From: Photobacterium profundum
GTDB taxonomy: Bacteria > Pseudomonadota > Gammaproteobacteria > Enterobacterales > Vibrionaceae
DNA length: 64,000 nt
Reading direction: 5' to 3'
NCBI RefSeq assembly: GCF_003026285.1
Contig: NZ_PYOD01000012.1
Span: 40,286 to 104,285 of the forward strand
Positions 26,274-36,349 of this stretch are shown piece by piece. The notes under the pieces were generated by a model. That model worked only from the letters and a program-made list of their open reading frames with translations. It did not search any database and was not told the origin of the DNA. Both the position numbers and the translations under genes were made by a program. Positions within the stretch are counted from its first letter, which is position 1. Every line of letters begins with the position of its first letter.

Positions 26274-28568
26274 CTAAAACCTCTTCTGTCGCAAATTCAC
26301 CCAACTGATATCCTCATACGCTACTTTGCATTGATTCATCGCTTCAAAGACATTCTTCTTTAAGTTTAGGAAAATATATAAACCTGCTATATCTGTATGA
26401 GAATAGTCACTCAAATCCAAGCCATTGAAAAAGCTTTCAAGTTTTTCTTCAGTGCTCTCATAATTAATGGTGTAAGAATGAAAAATTTCATTCAGCACTT
26501 CATTTTTACGCCCCCCCGCCAAAGACTGTGCCATCTGTGGTAGTACTTGGTCGGCGTAGGTTGCTCTTACTTTGTTAACTAACATATTTGTTTGGAATTT
26601 TTGATCAGCCATTACAAATGTATTCAAGTGGTTATTTAATAAATTGCATGCACTTGTAAATTTAGCGAGTGCTTCTGGTGAGGTTTGGTCAAAATATTTA
26701 TGATTAATTTTGCTGCTCCACATCATCATTTTTTTTATCGTCACATTCATCGTAACGACATGCCAACGGCAACGTAAACGATTCAACAATGAAGGATTGT
26801 GTATTTGGTGCGAGCGTAATACACCCATTATATGTCTGAAAAAACGCTCTCTCATAACAAGAAACAGATGCTCAGGTCTGGATGAAAATGGAAAGTAATA
26901 AGAAAAAATGATCATGAATACGACAAGATAAAACAACAACATAATCGTAAGAATGATGCCGAAGTGATATGTCATCGTATTATCAATACCTAAAATAAAC
27001 AGCCCCAATAAAAAGAAAATTGTGATGGGGCCTTTGAATAAATAAAACGCCACAAAGGTATAGATAAAGAGAAACGCACCCAGCTCTATACCTAACGACA
27101 GTTGAGGTAAAATAAAGACATAGGCAGGTACAGCAAACAAAAAACCAAAAGTAAATAACACTAATAACAACACAGGGTGAACGGGTAAGTAAGATAATAC
27201 CGATGCAAAGATGGTGGCAAAAATTACGAAGCTATATCCCCCCGGAGGGTTAAAATATATCCATAAAATACCGGCGACCCAGTAAGTCACAAAAACCTTT
27301 ATAGCAGTTTTTGCATTTTCAGCATCCCATAATAAAAAACGCCCTGGCTTCTTAGGAAACGTTTCGTGAAAAGAGACACGCCCTGTAAGTGAATCAATAC
27401 AACTTGCTGTTACTGCTAAGCGTGATAGCTTTTCGTGCAGGGTATTAATCAAATATCCAAATGTAATAACAGAACCTTTTTCAAGGTGAGTACATTGAGA
27501 TATTTTTTGTGTATTAATATCGACCTTTAGTGGTTCCCCTACCTCACGCACGGTATCTTTATCATCCCAAGCGTCTTGCGATGCGGTAAATAAGGTATCT
27601 ATTCGTGATACAGCATCTTGATAGTCGTTGATCAAAGAAGGGACATCGATAGATTGCTCATCTTTACTCTCAGCGACAAAGATAAGTAGAAGCGTCACTT
27701 GTTTGTAGTAATACAGTGCCAAATCCCATTCTTTTTTATACGCCGACAAATCACTGCATTCTGTACTTATTGTACTGTACCTTTGCTCTAAAGCATTTTG
27801 TGCGGCATAAAGCTGTTTAACTGCATCTTGTAAGGGGACTTCTTTGATCTCTGGCTCGTCGGTTGCTTCTAGTTCATCTTCATTTTTTTCGCTTGGATTT
27901 TTCTCTTTCGGTTGTTCATCGGCGCTTTGAATTTCTACTGGTGCAGCTACTAAACGATTAAAAAGTGTTTGTTGCAGCTGACTTAAATCATCGGTTAACT
28001 TACGTAAGTTTTGTTCTGTTTTGGTAGGGAAAACAAACACGCCGACTAAGGTATAAACAATGACGCCAAACGATGTCATGAAAGTACGATCGACACCGTA
28101 TGTAAATGCACCTGCTGCATCACCACCGTTCGACATCATCAACACCATTACACCAGTTAACATGAACAGTGTCGGGTCTTGCTTGTAAGCATTACGGATA
28201 TAAAACACAAAGGAAATAACAATGGATACCGCTAACATGTACAGCAAACGATCTTGCGCGAATAGTCCAACCAGCAACAACCCAATGATCGCGCCCACAA
28301 TCGTACCAAGTACACGTAATGTACCTTTAGCAAGGGATTCACGGCGGCTGCCTGTTGACGCGATAAGCATAACAGTTGTTGCTGCCGTTGACGCTTGAGA
28401 CCAGCCCATTGCCATTGGAATTAAAAAAGCCAACGTCAGACTAAGTGCTACTTTTGATGCGAACTTAAACTTCTCGCTTAAGCAAAAAGGAAGAAGCCAG
28501 TTGTTAAATGACAGTATTGACCTTAAAACATTAGGTTGTTCCAATTGTTTGGTGCCTCTAACTGACAT
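26274..28568 (-). CDS. FUSC/AaeB-family aromatic acid exporter
   Basis: A 764-residue inner-membrane protein with two bundles of about five to six helices (residues about 35-185 and 415-565) separated by a long soluble helical part and followed by a C-terminal soluble tail. SKVALSLTLAFLIPMAMGWSQASTAATTVMLIAS and GTLRVLGTIVGAIIGLLLV are typical of the FUSC (fusaric acid resistance) family. First gene of the six-gene operon; with DUF1656, adaptor and channel it forms an AaeXAB-like tripartite system with an outer-membrane partner. Substrate is unknown. Confidence 0.88.
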   Translation of the reverse strand: MSVRGTKQLEQPNVLRSILSFNNWLLPFCLSEKFKFASKVALSLTLAFLIPMAMGWSQASTAATTVMLIASTGSRRESLAKGTLRVLGTIVGAIIGLLLVGLFAQDRLLYMLAVSIVISFVFYIRNAYKQDPTLFMLTGVMVLMMSNGGDAAGAFTYGVDRTFMTSFGVIVYTLVGVFVFPTKTEQNLRKLTDDLSQLQQTLFNRLVAAPVEIQSADEQPKEKNPSEKNEDELEATDEPEIKEVPLQDAVKQLYAAQNALEQRYSTISTECSDLSAYKKEWDLALYYYKQVTLLLIFVAESKDEQSIDVPSLINDYQDAVSRIDTLFTASQDAWDDKDTVREVGEPLKVDINTQKISQCTHLEKGSVITFGYLINTLHEKLSRLAVTASCIDSLTGRVSFHETFPKKPGRFLLWDAENAKTAIKVFVTYWVAGILWIYFNPPGGYSFVIFATIFASVLSYLPVHPVLLLVLFTFGFLFAVPAYVFILPQLSLGIELGAFLFIYTFVAFYLFKGPITIFFLLGLFILGIDNTMTYHFGIILTIMLLFYLVVFMIIFSYYFPFSSRPEHLFLVMRERFFRHIMGVLRSHQIHNPSLLNRLRCRWHVVTMNVTIKKMMMWSSKINHKYFDQTSPEALAKFTSACNLLNNHLNTFVMADQKFQTNMLVNKVRATYADQVLPQMAQSLAGGRKNEVLNEIFHSYTINYESTEEKLESFFNGLDLSDYSHTDIAGLYIFLNLKKNVFEAMNQCKVAYEDISWVNLRQKRF

Positions 28569-28800
28569 CCATATTCCTTATCAAAAAAATCACGTTTGGC
28601 ACACCTCAAGGTTAGGTCAAAACGGGAAATTAGCGTAATTAAATGTTTCAATCTACTGATAAGTATGGAATCAGGAAATATTCAGATTTTTTAATCTCGC
28701 CCAAAATAGCAAAAACCAAAAAATTCTAATTGATTAAAAGGCGAAACATTCAAAGAAGATAAAGTAATATTAAAGAGGCATACTGCTTACGCAGTTAAAA

Positions 28801-28820
28801 GAGGTTACTTGGGTATATGA
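28801..28820. repeat. Dispersed intergenic repeat copy
   Basis: GAGGTTACTTGGGTATATGA, the reverse of the element at 21395-21420 across TATACCCAAGT.AACCT. Confidence 0.55.
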
Positions 28821-28844
28821 ATATAAAATATAGTATTTTTTAGA

Positions 28845-28875
28845 TATAAAAAACCCCAATACATTCATATTGAGG
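28845..28875 (-). terminator. Terminator after the M20 amidohydrolase
   Basis: On the minus strand CCTCAAT and ATTGGGG (one G-T pair) enclose an eight-base loop and are followed by TTTTTTA. Confidence 0.65.
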
Positions 28876-28922
28876 ATTTGAGAAAGATGTTCTATCTATA
28901 TATCGATAAGAAGACTAATGCT

Positions 28923-30218
28923 TTATTGCTGTGCTTGTATTTTCTCTATTACAGAGGTGAATAACTTTACACCTGATAGCATGCGGCTTTCATCAATGTC
29001 GAAATCACCATTGTGATGCCCAGCTGTTAAGTCAGATCCCACTAAACAATATACAGCCTTTCCACCTTTGGATTGCACCCGATCAACCAGATAACCAGCA
29101 TCTTCACTTGCACCGAAGTCTTTCTGGCGTACAACTTGGGTAAAGCCACTGCCGTAGCCAACACTCTCTAAGATATCGACCATTTCAGGATCATTATGCA
29201 AACCGATTGCTTCACCTTGTGCTTGTATTTCAACCCGCACGCCGTGCATCATGGCTGAAGCTTGAGCGATTTGTTCGACCTGCTGATACATGTAACTGTT
29301 CAATTCACGGTTTTCACCACGAGTTTCACCTTTTAGAACAGCATGTGCCGGTATTACATTACGCCCTTCACCTGAAGTAAGCTGACCAATGTTTACACGA
29401 GTCATTCCGTCACGGTGGCGAGGAATGGCTAACATTTGTGTAACTGATGTACAGGCAGCAGCAAGGGCATTACACCCCACATTTGGCTCAATACCAGCGT
29501 GTGCTGGCTTACCTTTAAAATGAAGATCAAACTTAGAGCTACAAAGGAAATGCTGAGGATCACAAACTAATGTCCCACTTGGTACATTCATTCCAATATG
29601 TGCAGCTACAAAGTAATCAGCATCGTCTAACCAACCACTTTCTGCGATCGCTTTACCTGCACGGCAGCCTTCTTCGGCAGGTTGAAAGAGTAATTTGATT
29701 TTACCATTCAGTATCTCTTTATTTTCAGCAAGCACTTCAGCTAGACCTAACCCCATTGCCGCATGGGCATCATGACCACAAGCATGGGCGACACCAGGCG
29801 ATAGAGACGAAAAACCTAAAAAACAAGGTCGGTGGGAATCATTCTGGCTTTCCATTACCTCTACAGCATCAATATCGAAACGAAAAACATATACAGGCCC
29901 TTCTCTGCCTGTATCAAGCAGCGCACCAACACCGGTAATACCCTGCATTTTAGATATGGTATTCTCGTCTGTTCCCCAATTCAGTGCTCGTTGTTGCTCT
30001 GTTGCTATCGCACGTTCATCACGACCCATGATCGTATCGGACGCTATGATCTGATCAGAGAAAAATAACTCAAAACCTAAGTCTTCTAAATGACCCGCAA
30101 TACGACTTGTTGTAAAAAACTCACACCATGCAGCTTCTGGATAGCGATGAAGCTCGCGACGGTAATTCATTAAACGCTGTGACAGCGCCTGCTCATCAAA
30201 CGTTATTCTTTGTACCAC
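28923..30218 (-). CDS. M20D amidohydrolase, AbgA-like
   Basis: A 431-residue metalloamidase. RRELHRYPEAAWCEF opens the family; FRFDIDAVEV (about 131-140), HACGHDAHAAMGLG (about 163-176), QPAEEGCRAGK and a C-terminal GHHNGDFDIDE provide the metal ligands (Asp/His/Glu/His) of a di-zinc site. The insertion TIMGRDERAIATEQQRALNWG is typical of the AbgA group, whose model member cleaves p-aminobenzoyl-glutamate; here no abgB or abgT lies nearby, so the substrate is open. It begins 34 bases after the AttH-like lipoprotein gene and may be co-transcribed with it. Confidence 0.85.
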   Translation of the reverse strand: MVQRITFDEQALSQRLMNYRRELHRYPEAAWCEFFTTSRIAGHLEDLGFELFFSDQIIASDTIMGRDERAIATEQQRALNWGTDENTISKMQGITGVGALLDTGREGPVYVFRFDIDAVEVMESQNDSHRPCFLGFSSLSPGVAHACGHDAHAAMGLGLAEVLAENKEILNGKIKLLFQPAEEGCRAGKAIAESGWLDDADYFVAAHIGMNVPSGTLVCDPQHFLCSSKFDLHFKGKPAHAGIEPNVGCNALAAACTSVTQMLAIPRHRDGMTRVNIGQLTSGEGRNVIPAHAVLKGETRGENRELNSYMYQQVEQIAQASAMMHGVRVEIQAQGEAIGLHNDPEMVDILESVGYGSGFTQVVRQKDFGASEDAGYLVDRVQSKGGKAVYCLVGSDLTAGHHNGDFDIDESRMLSGVKLFTSVIEKIQAQQ

Positions 30219-30252
30219 GACATCATCCTATTACTTATTATGGCAAACAAAG

Positions 30253-31344
30253 TTAGTACCCTGTTAGCTCCATAAATCCTTGTCCCGAATGGCTACCTAC
30301 CACCTTGATTGGGCCTTCCCAGTATGGAAAGACAAAAGGTAACCACTGTTCCTTTCGGACAGCTTCCACTTTTAATTTTAAATCTTGTGATCTCACATCT
30401 AAACGCCAATTCAGCGGAACACTCTTACCTTCAACTGACGTATATCTAATAGGGGTTAATTGAATATCGTTAGCGCCTAATTGCACCACTCGACCGTCAG
30501 GCCAACTGCGAGAACCAAAATAATACGACTGGGTGTTTTTTTCTCTTACTTGAGAAATCATTAAGGCACTGCCGTCATCAAGGTGCATAGAGAACCAATC
30601 CCAACCTTGTTGGCTCTTTGACAGCATACTGCTGCTCCACTCTCGATCGTACCAGCCTTTCCCTGTCACATTATATTGAATGCCATCAAGTGTAATACTG
30701 CCGTTGAGACTCAGAAAAGGTGCACTGTAATAGTAAGAAGCGATATCGTCAGACGCATGTTTTTTGCTGTAGCCATCTTCACCTTGCAAGATGATTGAAC
30801 CGACATTGTTAATATGCAACCGTGCAGACATATCGTCATCTTCAAATTCTAATAAGCCAGGAAATGGACCCTGACCTAATGCGCGCCACGACCAGTTATC
30901 TAACCATGCACGATAAGGCTGTTGCAGTACCCCAGCTTGACCAATACCACCCCGAGAAAAACGCTCAGCTTTCCATGCTTTTTCATCGGTCGTTATAACA
31001 GCATGCGCCATGTAGATTTGAGGTTTATTCCAACCAATCGCTTTACTTTGTTCTAACCCTGTTGCAATACGAAACAAGGTCCATTGGACGGCTATTTGCT
31101 TACCTGCATCGGTTTCAAGATTGGCGGTTAAGTACCACCACTCTGACTTAAATGACGGGTGACTATTATGATCTCGAGGAAAGCTAAGTTCATACCCTTT
31201 AACAACAGGTTGATACTCATTAGTATTAGATTGCTTTAACACCTCAACGGTATTTGAAGCAGGCTCACTTTGATCACAGCCGACTAGCGGTAAAAGCAGC
31301 AATAACGTTACCCAGAAGAAATATTTAATATTCTGCATAAACAT
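30253..31344 (-). CDS. AttH/CrtC-like lipocalin-fold lipoprotein
   Basis: A 363-residue protein with a lipoprotein signal, LLLLLPLVGCDQ (lipobox LVGC). HNSHPSFKSEWWYLTANLET and the matching C-terminal GYYDREW-like YNVTGKGWYDREWSSS and WDWFSMHLDDGSALMISQ motifs belong to the AttH/CrtC two-lipocalin family, also called predicted secreted hydrolases. In other bacteria it sits beside an ABC transporter of the same type, as here. It overlaps the permease stop codon by one base. Its function in lipid handling or export is not known. Confidence 0.85.
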   Translation of the reverse strand: MFMQNIKYFFWVTLLLLLPLVGCDQSEPASNTVEVLKQSNTNEYQPVVKGYELSFPRDHNSHPSFKSEWWYLTANLETDAGKQIAVQWTLFRIATGLEQSKAIGWNKPQIYMAHAVITTDEKAWKAERFSRGGIGQAGVLQQPYRAWLDNWSWRALGQGPFPGLLEFEDDDMSARLHINNVGSIILQGEDGYSKKHASDDIASYYYSAPFLSLNGSITLDGIQYNVTGKGWYDREWSSSMLSKSQQGWDWFSMHLDDGSALMISQVREKNTQSYYFGSRSWPDGRVVQLGANDIQLTPIRYTSVEGKSVPLNWRLDVRSQDLKLKVEAVRKEQWLPFVFPYWEGPIKVVGSHSGQGFMELTGY

Positions 31345-33803
31345 TAAAATGCCTCTCGTAGTGATAAAATAGCGGAACGTTTAACCAATCGCCATACCGG
31401 CCATGCGCCAGCACACAGCAATACAAACAATGCTGTGCCTAAAGATATTAAATACTGACTCGGGAAGAAACTGATTGGCATTGTCCAACCAAATGAGTAT
31501 TTCAATACAACATCTATCAATAGCTGCGCTAATACTAACCCTAATGGTAATGCCATTAACGCAGTTAATAACCCAATAACCAGAAGCTGACCGCCGCCAA
31601 GAGCCGCTAATTCACGCCCAGTCATACCCATGCAGCGTAGTAATGCAAACTGCCTCTGCCGTGAAACTTCACCAGCAATGGTCGCGACAAATAAACCACA
31701 GACAGCAATAAATAACGTCAATTTACCCAAGGTTTCAGTCACAATAAAGGTACGGTCAAATACACGCATTGCCTGATTCAATAAGTTAGCATTGTTACTT
31801 ATTCTTTCAGGCTGCAGGCGGAATCGTTCTCCCATTCTGGCCATCAAATCCGTACTATCGGTATTATCATTCATGTGAATGGCCAACCCAACTTGGCCAT
31901 CCTTAGGCCATAAGGCTTGCCATGTTGGCTGTGAAATTAAAACCTGACCGTATGGGTTACCATAATCATAATACACCCCTGTGATTAACCAATTTTTCAG
32001 CATGGGGGCAGGTAAATCAATAACATCACCGGGATACCAACCATTTTTAAGCGCAAGTGATTCACTCACCATCACAGTACGCTCGGTATGTAACTTTTCC
32101 CAATAGTTAGGCTCTACCACTTTAATCGATAATGCTTTCTTTTCACCTTTACTTGAGCCTACACTCATGACTTGTAAGGTACCCGCATCGGTCTGTGTTT
32201 CTTTACGCCATTGCCACCATACCTGATCAACTTCAGGCTGCTCAGATAACCACTTAGACATACGAGGCGCAACATTTGTTGGCGGACGCACATAGATATC
32301 AGCAGCTAATCGCTGATTTAGCCACGTTTCTGTTGTCGTGCGAAAACTGCCTACCATGGTTTCCATACCAATATTTGAGGCTAAAGCCAGCATAAATGCC
32401 ATTGCTGCAACGCCGCGATAACTCAGGCTTGCAGCTGCATCTGAAAAAAACCAACGTAATCGAGCATCTTTGAAGATTCGCCCTAACCCTTGGAATAACT
32501 GCCATAACAAAAATGGCATCATTAACCCTGATGCAATCAAAATGAAAGCAATAAGCACAAACCCAGCTAACTGACCATGCGGCAACTGATAGACAGCAAA
32601 AGCAGCACCGATAAACACACAAGAAAATAAAGCTTGTAGGGCAAACTCTCGTCCAGTGAAACGAACAAGTGCCATATGAGTTGCTAAGCGTGCAGGTGGC
32701 GTTTTAATTAAACGTAACATTGGCCAGCCGCATGCTAATAAACTACCAAAGACAGCAATGGCAACACTGGCTAAACCCCATGTCCAATGCCAATCAATCG
32801 ACATATTCACATTGGCGCTATAGAGATCGTTTAACGTCGCGGCAACTGAAGGGAGTAATTGCTGAGCAAGTAATAATCCTAAAAGATTTCCGCCAACTAA
32901 GCCTAGAATAATCCAGACGATAAGCTCAATGCTCAATGCACCAGCCAGTTGAAACCCAGAAACACCAGCTTGTCGTAGTAACCCAACTAGAGGTTGACGC
33001 TGTGCCAAAGATAATGACATAGCTTGATAAAAAATGAATAAGCCGATAACAAACGATAGCATGCCCATAGCAAACAAATTCAGGTGAAATGCTTCGGTTA
33101 ATGGCTCTAATTTCTCACTTTGGTGACGCTCTAGTGTTAAACCAGGCGGTAACATTTGCGTTAACTTTGCTAATGCTTTTGGTGACATTTCACCACAAGC
33201 GACAGTTGAAAAACCTGCGCTTGGCTGAAGCTCTCGAATCAGTGCCATATCGGCAATCATACGAGGTCCACCCACGCGCTCATCACTTACAATATGTAAC
33301 GGCCCGATCTTTCGCCCTGAATCTAATGTCAGTTTATCGCCCTCTTGCACACCAATATAATTGGCTAGCTGAGTACCAATCATAATTGGATAAGGCGGTT
33401 GCATTATATTCATTAACTGACTTTGATCTTGTACGGTTGTGTGACCTTTAACTAGCGGGAACATAGCAATTGGATCAATGCCTATGATTTCAAAATCACG
33501 CGCTTGGTCTGTAACAATACGGTGCTGTTCTATGGGCATACAGGTTTTTAAGCCCGCGCGGCGCATTTGAATATAGAAGCCTTGAGGTACTTTAAGTCCC
33601 GTTTGGCTATTTCGAATACGATAAGGGAAAGGGTTGGCAAAAAGTTGTTCGCCCTGCTGGTAGCTTTCTTTCGCTTGCTGATTCACGGCCATTACACCAA
33701 CAAGCAGTGCAATACCCAGCGTTAAACCTAACCAAACAAGTAATATTTGAAATGGATGACGTTTATAATGCCCCCACAGAGCTTTAGCTACGGGGCTTGA
33801 CAT
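31344..33803 (-). CDS. FtsX-type ABC transporter permease
   Basis: An 819-residue permease with an N-terminal helix, a large periplasmic domain, four central helices, a second periplasmic domain and three to four C-terminal helices (LFIAVCGLFVATIAGEVSRQRQFALLRCMGMTGREL is the FtsX signature). I chose the ATG at 33801-33803 because AAGGAGG lies eight bases upstream; the frame extends 11 codons further without such a site. It overlaps the ATPase gene by 20 bases. With the ATPase it resembles MacB/LolCDE exporters that move lipids or lipoproteins, and the AttE-AttH cluster. Confidence 0.88.
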   Translation of the reverse strand: MSSPVAKALWGHYKRHPFQILLVWLGLTLGIALLVGVMAVNQQAKESYQQGEQLFANPFPYRIRNSQTGLKVPQGFYIQMRRAGLKTCMPIEQHRIVTDQARDFEIIGIDPIAMFPLVKGHTTVQDQSQLMNIMQPPYPIMIGTQLANYIGVQEGDKLTLDSGRKIGPLHIVSDERVGGPRMIADMALIRELQPSAGFSTVACGEMSPKALAKLTQMLPPGLTLERHQSEKLEPLTEAFHLNLFAMGMLSFVIGLFIFYQAMSLSLAQRQPLVGLLRQAGVSGFQLAGALSIELIVWIILGLVGGNLLGLLLAQQLLPSVAATLNDLYSANVNMSIDWHWTWGLASVAIAVFGSLLACGWPMLRLIKTPPARLATHMALVRFTGREFALQALFSCVFIGAAFAVYQLPHGQLAGFVLIAFILIASGLMMPFLLWQLFQGLGRIFKDARLRWFFSDAAASLSYRGVAAMAFMLALASNIGMETMVGSFRTTTETWLNQRLAADIYVRPPTNVAPRMSKWLSEQPEVDQVWWQWRKETQTDAGTLQVMSVGSSKGEKKALSIKVVEPNYWEKLHTERTVMVSESLALKNGWYPGDVIDLPAPMLKNWLITGVYYDYGNPYGQVLISQPTWQALWPKDGQVGLAIHMNDNTDSTDLMARMGERFRLQPERISNNANLLNQAMRVFDRTFIVTETLGKLTLFIAVCGLFVATIAGEVSRQRQFALLRCMGMTGRELAALGGGQLLVIGLLTALMALPLGLVLAQLLIDVVLKYSFGWTMPISFFPSQYLISLGTALFVLLCAGAWPVWRLVKRSAILSLREAF

Positions 33804-34461
33804 GTAAGCGTCCTCCTTGAAGACGAATACAACCATTCATATGAGAAGCAACCTGCTCGCTGTGCGTTACCATCAGCAAGGTACAATCGAGCTTTTTCGT
33901 TAAATTGATAAGCAAACGAATAACCGCACTGGCATTACGCTCATCTAAACTGCCCGTTGGTTCATCGGCCAATAAGATGGTAGGTTCCATATACAATGCG
34001 CGGGCAATTGCCGCTCGCTGTTGTTGACCACCCGACATCTCTTCAGGATAGCGACCAAGCAAAGGCATAAGATCTAGCGCTGAAATGATTTGTCGCCACA
34101 ATTCAGGCTTTTCTGGTAATTTTTTAAGTTGGCGACAGAAGCGAATATTATCGGCAATGGTCAATGTCGGTAATAAATTAAATTGTTGAAAAACAAGTCC
34201 GATATTATGTCGGCGAAATGCAGTACGCTCACGCTCTGAAATAGAATGAATAGGTACTTTATCCATCCAGATTTCACCCGAATCAGCAGTGTCTAATCCT
34301 GCAATTAGGTTTAATAAGGTACTTTTACCAGAACCACTCTCGCCCATTAGCGCAAGTTGTTCTCCTTGTTTAAGATCAAGCTCTGCACCCTGTAAAACAG
34401 AATGGTGTTCACCACCATCCTGATAACCTTTACAGAGCTTCACAAGTCGTAACATCAACAC
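33784..34461 (-). CDS. ABC transporter ATPase, LolD-like
   Basis: A 225-residue nucleotide-binding protein. Walker A GESGSGKST (about 39-47), signature MSGGQQQR (about 141-148), Walker B ILLADEPTG (about 162-170) and the switch His in MVTHSEQ are all present. The FQQFNLLPTLTIADNI Q-loop region is typical of LolD/MacB-type ATPases. First gene of the unit that continues with the permease and the AttH-like lipoprotein. The second ATG (MLRLVKL) is an equally possible start. Confidence 0.92.
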   Translation of the reverse strand: MLMLRLVKLCKGYQDGGEHHSVLQGAELDLKQGEQLALMGESGSGKSTLLNLIAGLDTADSGEIWMDKVPIHSISERERTAFRRHNIGLVFQQFNLLPTLTIADNIRFCRQLKKLPEKPELWRQIISALDLMPLLGRYPEEMSGGQQQRAAIARALYMEPTILLADEPTGSLDERNASAVIRLLINLTKKLDCTLLMVTHSEQVASHMNGCIRLQGGRLHVKPRS

Positions 34462-34744
34462 TCACCAAAATAAAATAACATCATTTATCATTTCTATAGA
34501 CAGTGAAATTTACAGTAAAGCCAGACAACGAGAAAGGCTTTTGCGTGTTATCGTCATAAATAAATGTAATACGTTACATTTTCGCTTTAAATAAAACGAA
34601 TAACCTACACTCAATCAACATATTCTGTATCAAATTTCCTATTTTCGTTATGTTATATAAATAGCAATTAAGATATACACCTTGCTTTATATTTATCGGA
34701 AACTGTACATTCTGTACTTAATCAAAGTTTACTAACGACGCCCT

Positions 34745-36112
34745 TTAAGCCACCAAATTATTCATCCATGCTTTTGATCTAACTCTAATTGTAGAACCAA
34801 ACCATTTAATAACTTCTTCAAGTGCAAGTAATGCGTAAACCCATTCAAGTGGTAACTTCAGCACGAGCGCGCAAAATGCTGTTACTGGAATACCTATAGC
34901 CCACTGTGCGATGAGATCTTGATACAAGCAAAAACGAATATCCCCTCCAGCACGAAGTACTCCCACAATCATTGTCATCGGTATACTTTTTAGTACGATA
35001 GAGATAGCTAAAACCACAAAGAAGTGCTCTGTCAGTTCTCTTGTTTCACTCGAAATAGCAGAAAAAAGATCCAAAATTGAGTCTTGGATCAATAGCATGC
35101 CAATGGCAAGAATGATGCTACAAATAAGATTAAATATCGATACTGCCCATGCTTGCTGATAGGCTTCTTCCATGTTATTTGCACCAAGCTGATTACCAAT
35201 CAGAACAGCTGACGCATTAGAAATACCAATTAACATCGCAAGTGATAAAGATTCGATTGGCGTCATGATAGATAAAGCAGCTAAACCTTCAACACCTGCT
35301 TGACCAATTATAGCGTGGTAAACAAAAATACCCGAAGACCATGCTAAATGATTAAACGTCGTGGGTAACGATAAACTTAAAAAGCGTTTAACCCGCTGCC
35401 ACTCACAGACTACGATCAAGGTTTTAGTCGTAAATGCGAGAAGGTGTTTACGTGAGTATAAATAGGCATAAAGTAAGGTAACTTCAACAAGACCACTGAT
35501 TAATGTTGCCCATGCGGCACCAACAATCCCCATTTCAGAAAAACCAAATTTCCCGAAGATCAGCACCCAGTTAAGGAAAATATTTAAACCAATGCCAATA
35601 GCACTAAAGAAAGTACTCACACCAGGTTGGTGCATCGCACGTAACCCTACCGCCATACTGATAACCCACGCCATCGCAAACATACTAAATGACGTAATAG
35701 CGAGGTATTTTGCCCCTAGTGCAATAACGTCAGGCGATTGAGTCGCTAACCCGATCACTTTTTCAGGTATCCAGAAAAATACGCAGCCTAAAATCACCGC
35801 CGTTATTGTACTCATTACCCAGGTTAACGCTGTACCTTGCTTTACCCCTTCTCTGTTTCCTGCTCCCCAGTATTGTGCCGTTAACAATGCACCACCAGTG
35901 CTAACACCAAACAACATAATCACCGCGACAAATAGCGCTTTGCCTGCAATCCCCATAGCAGCGACTTCTAGTTCACCCAACTGCCCTAGCATTAAAATAT
36001 CAACAAGACTTCTGCTCGAAAACAGCATTGACTGCAAAGCAATAGGCAATGCAATAAATAACAAGCGGCGTAAAAAATCACCACGTAAATGCGATAATGC
36101 CAGTGAAAGCAT
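34745..36112 (-). CDS. MATE-family multidrug/cation exporter
   Basis: A 455-residue inner-membrane protein with 12 helices in two six-helix halves. RRLLFIALPIALQSMLFSSRSLVDILMLGQLGELEVAAMGIAGKALF is the typical MATE opening, and the mirrored half starts SLSLPTTFNHLAWSSGIF. Such proteins expel drugs or metabolites against Na+ or H+. It is divergent from the SDR gene, 213 to 237 bases apart. No regulator is adjacent. Confidence 0.9.
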   Translation of the reverse strand: MLSLALSHLRGDFLRRLLFIALPIALQSMLFSSRSLVDILMLGQLGELEVAAMGIAGKALFVAVIMLFGVSTGGALLTAQYWGAGNREGVKQGTALTWVMSTITAVILGCVFFWIPEKVIGLATQSPDVIALGAKYLAITSFSMFAMAWVISMAVGLRAMHQPGVSTFFSAIGIGLNIFLNWVLIFGKFGFSEMGIVGAAWATLISGLVEVTLLYAYLYSRKHLLAFTTKTLIVVCEWQRVKRFLSLSLPTTFNHLAWSSGIFVYHAIIGQAGVEGLAALSIMTPIESLSLAMLIGISNASAVLIGNQLGANNMEEAYQQAWAVSIFNLICSIILAIGMLLIQDSILDLFSAISSETRELTEHFFVVLAISIVLKSIPMTMIVGVLRAGGDIRFCLYQDLIAQWAIGIPVTAFCALVLKLPLEWVYALLALEEVIKWFGSTIRVRSKAWMNNLVA

Positions 36113-36349
36113 GCGGGCCTCGGCAAGAAGTAAATCACCGCCTTAATGATTCTGTAATCAATAAGAAGTGCGAAGTTAAAGAAATATGAAAGACAGAGCA
36201 GATATTATCCGCTACAGTTTGAATAGCTATGATTTTTAACAATTAAATGTACTTAAATTCAAATATTAAGTGCATAACTACGCGTATTACAAGAAATAAT
36301 TAATCTCACTTCCTTACACCAATCGTTGCAAGCAAGGAGCAGGCATTAC

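Larger units (their letters stand above)
28569..28922. other. Intergenic region between amidohydrolase and efflux operon
   Basis: About 350 bases with the efflux operon's likely promoter, a copy of the TATACCCAAGTT repeat at 28801-28820 and a terminator next to the amidohydrolase stop. No gene is visible. Confidence 0.55.
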
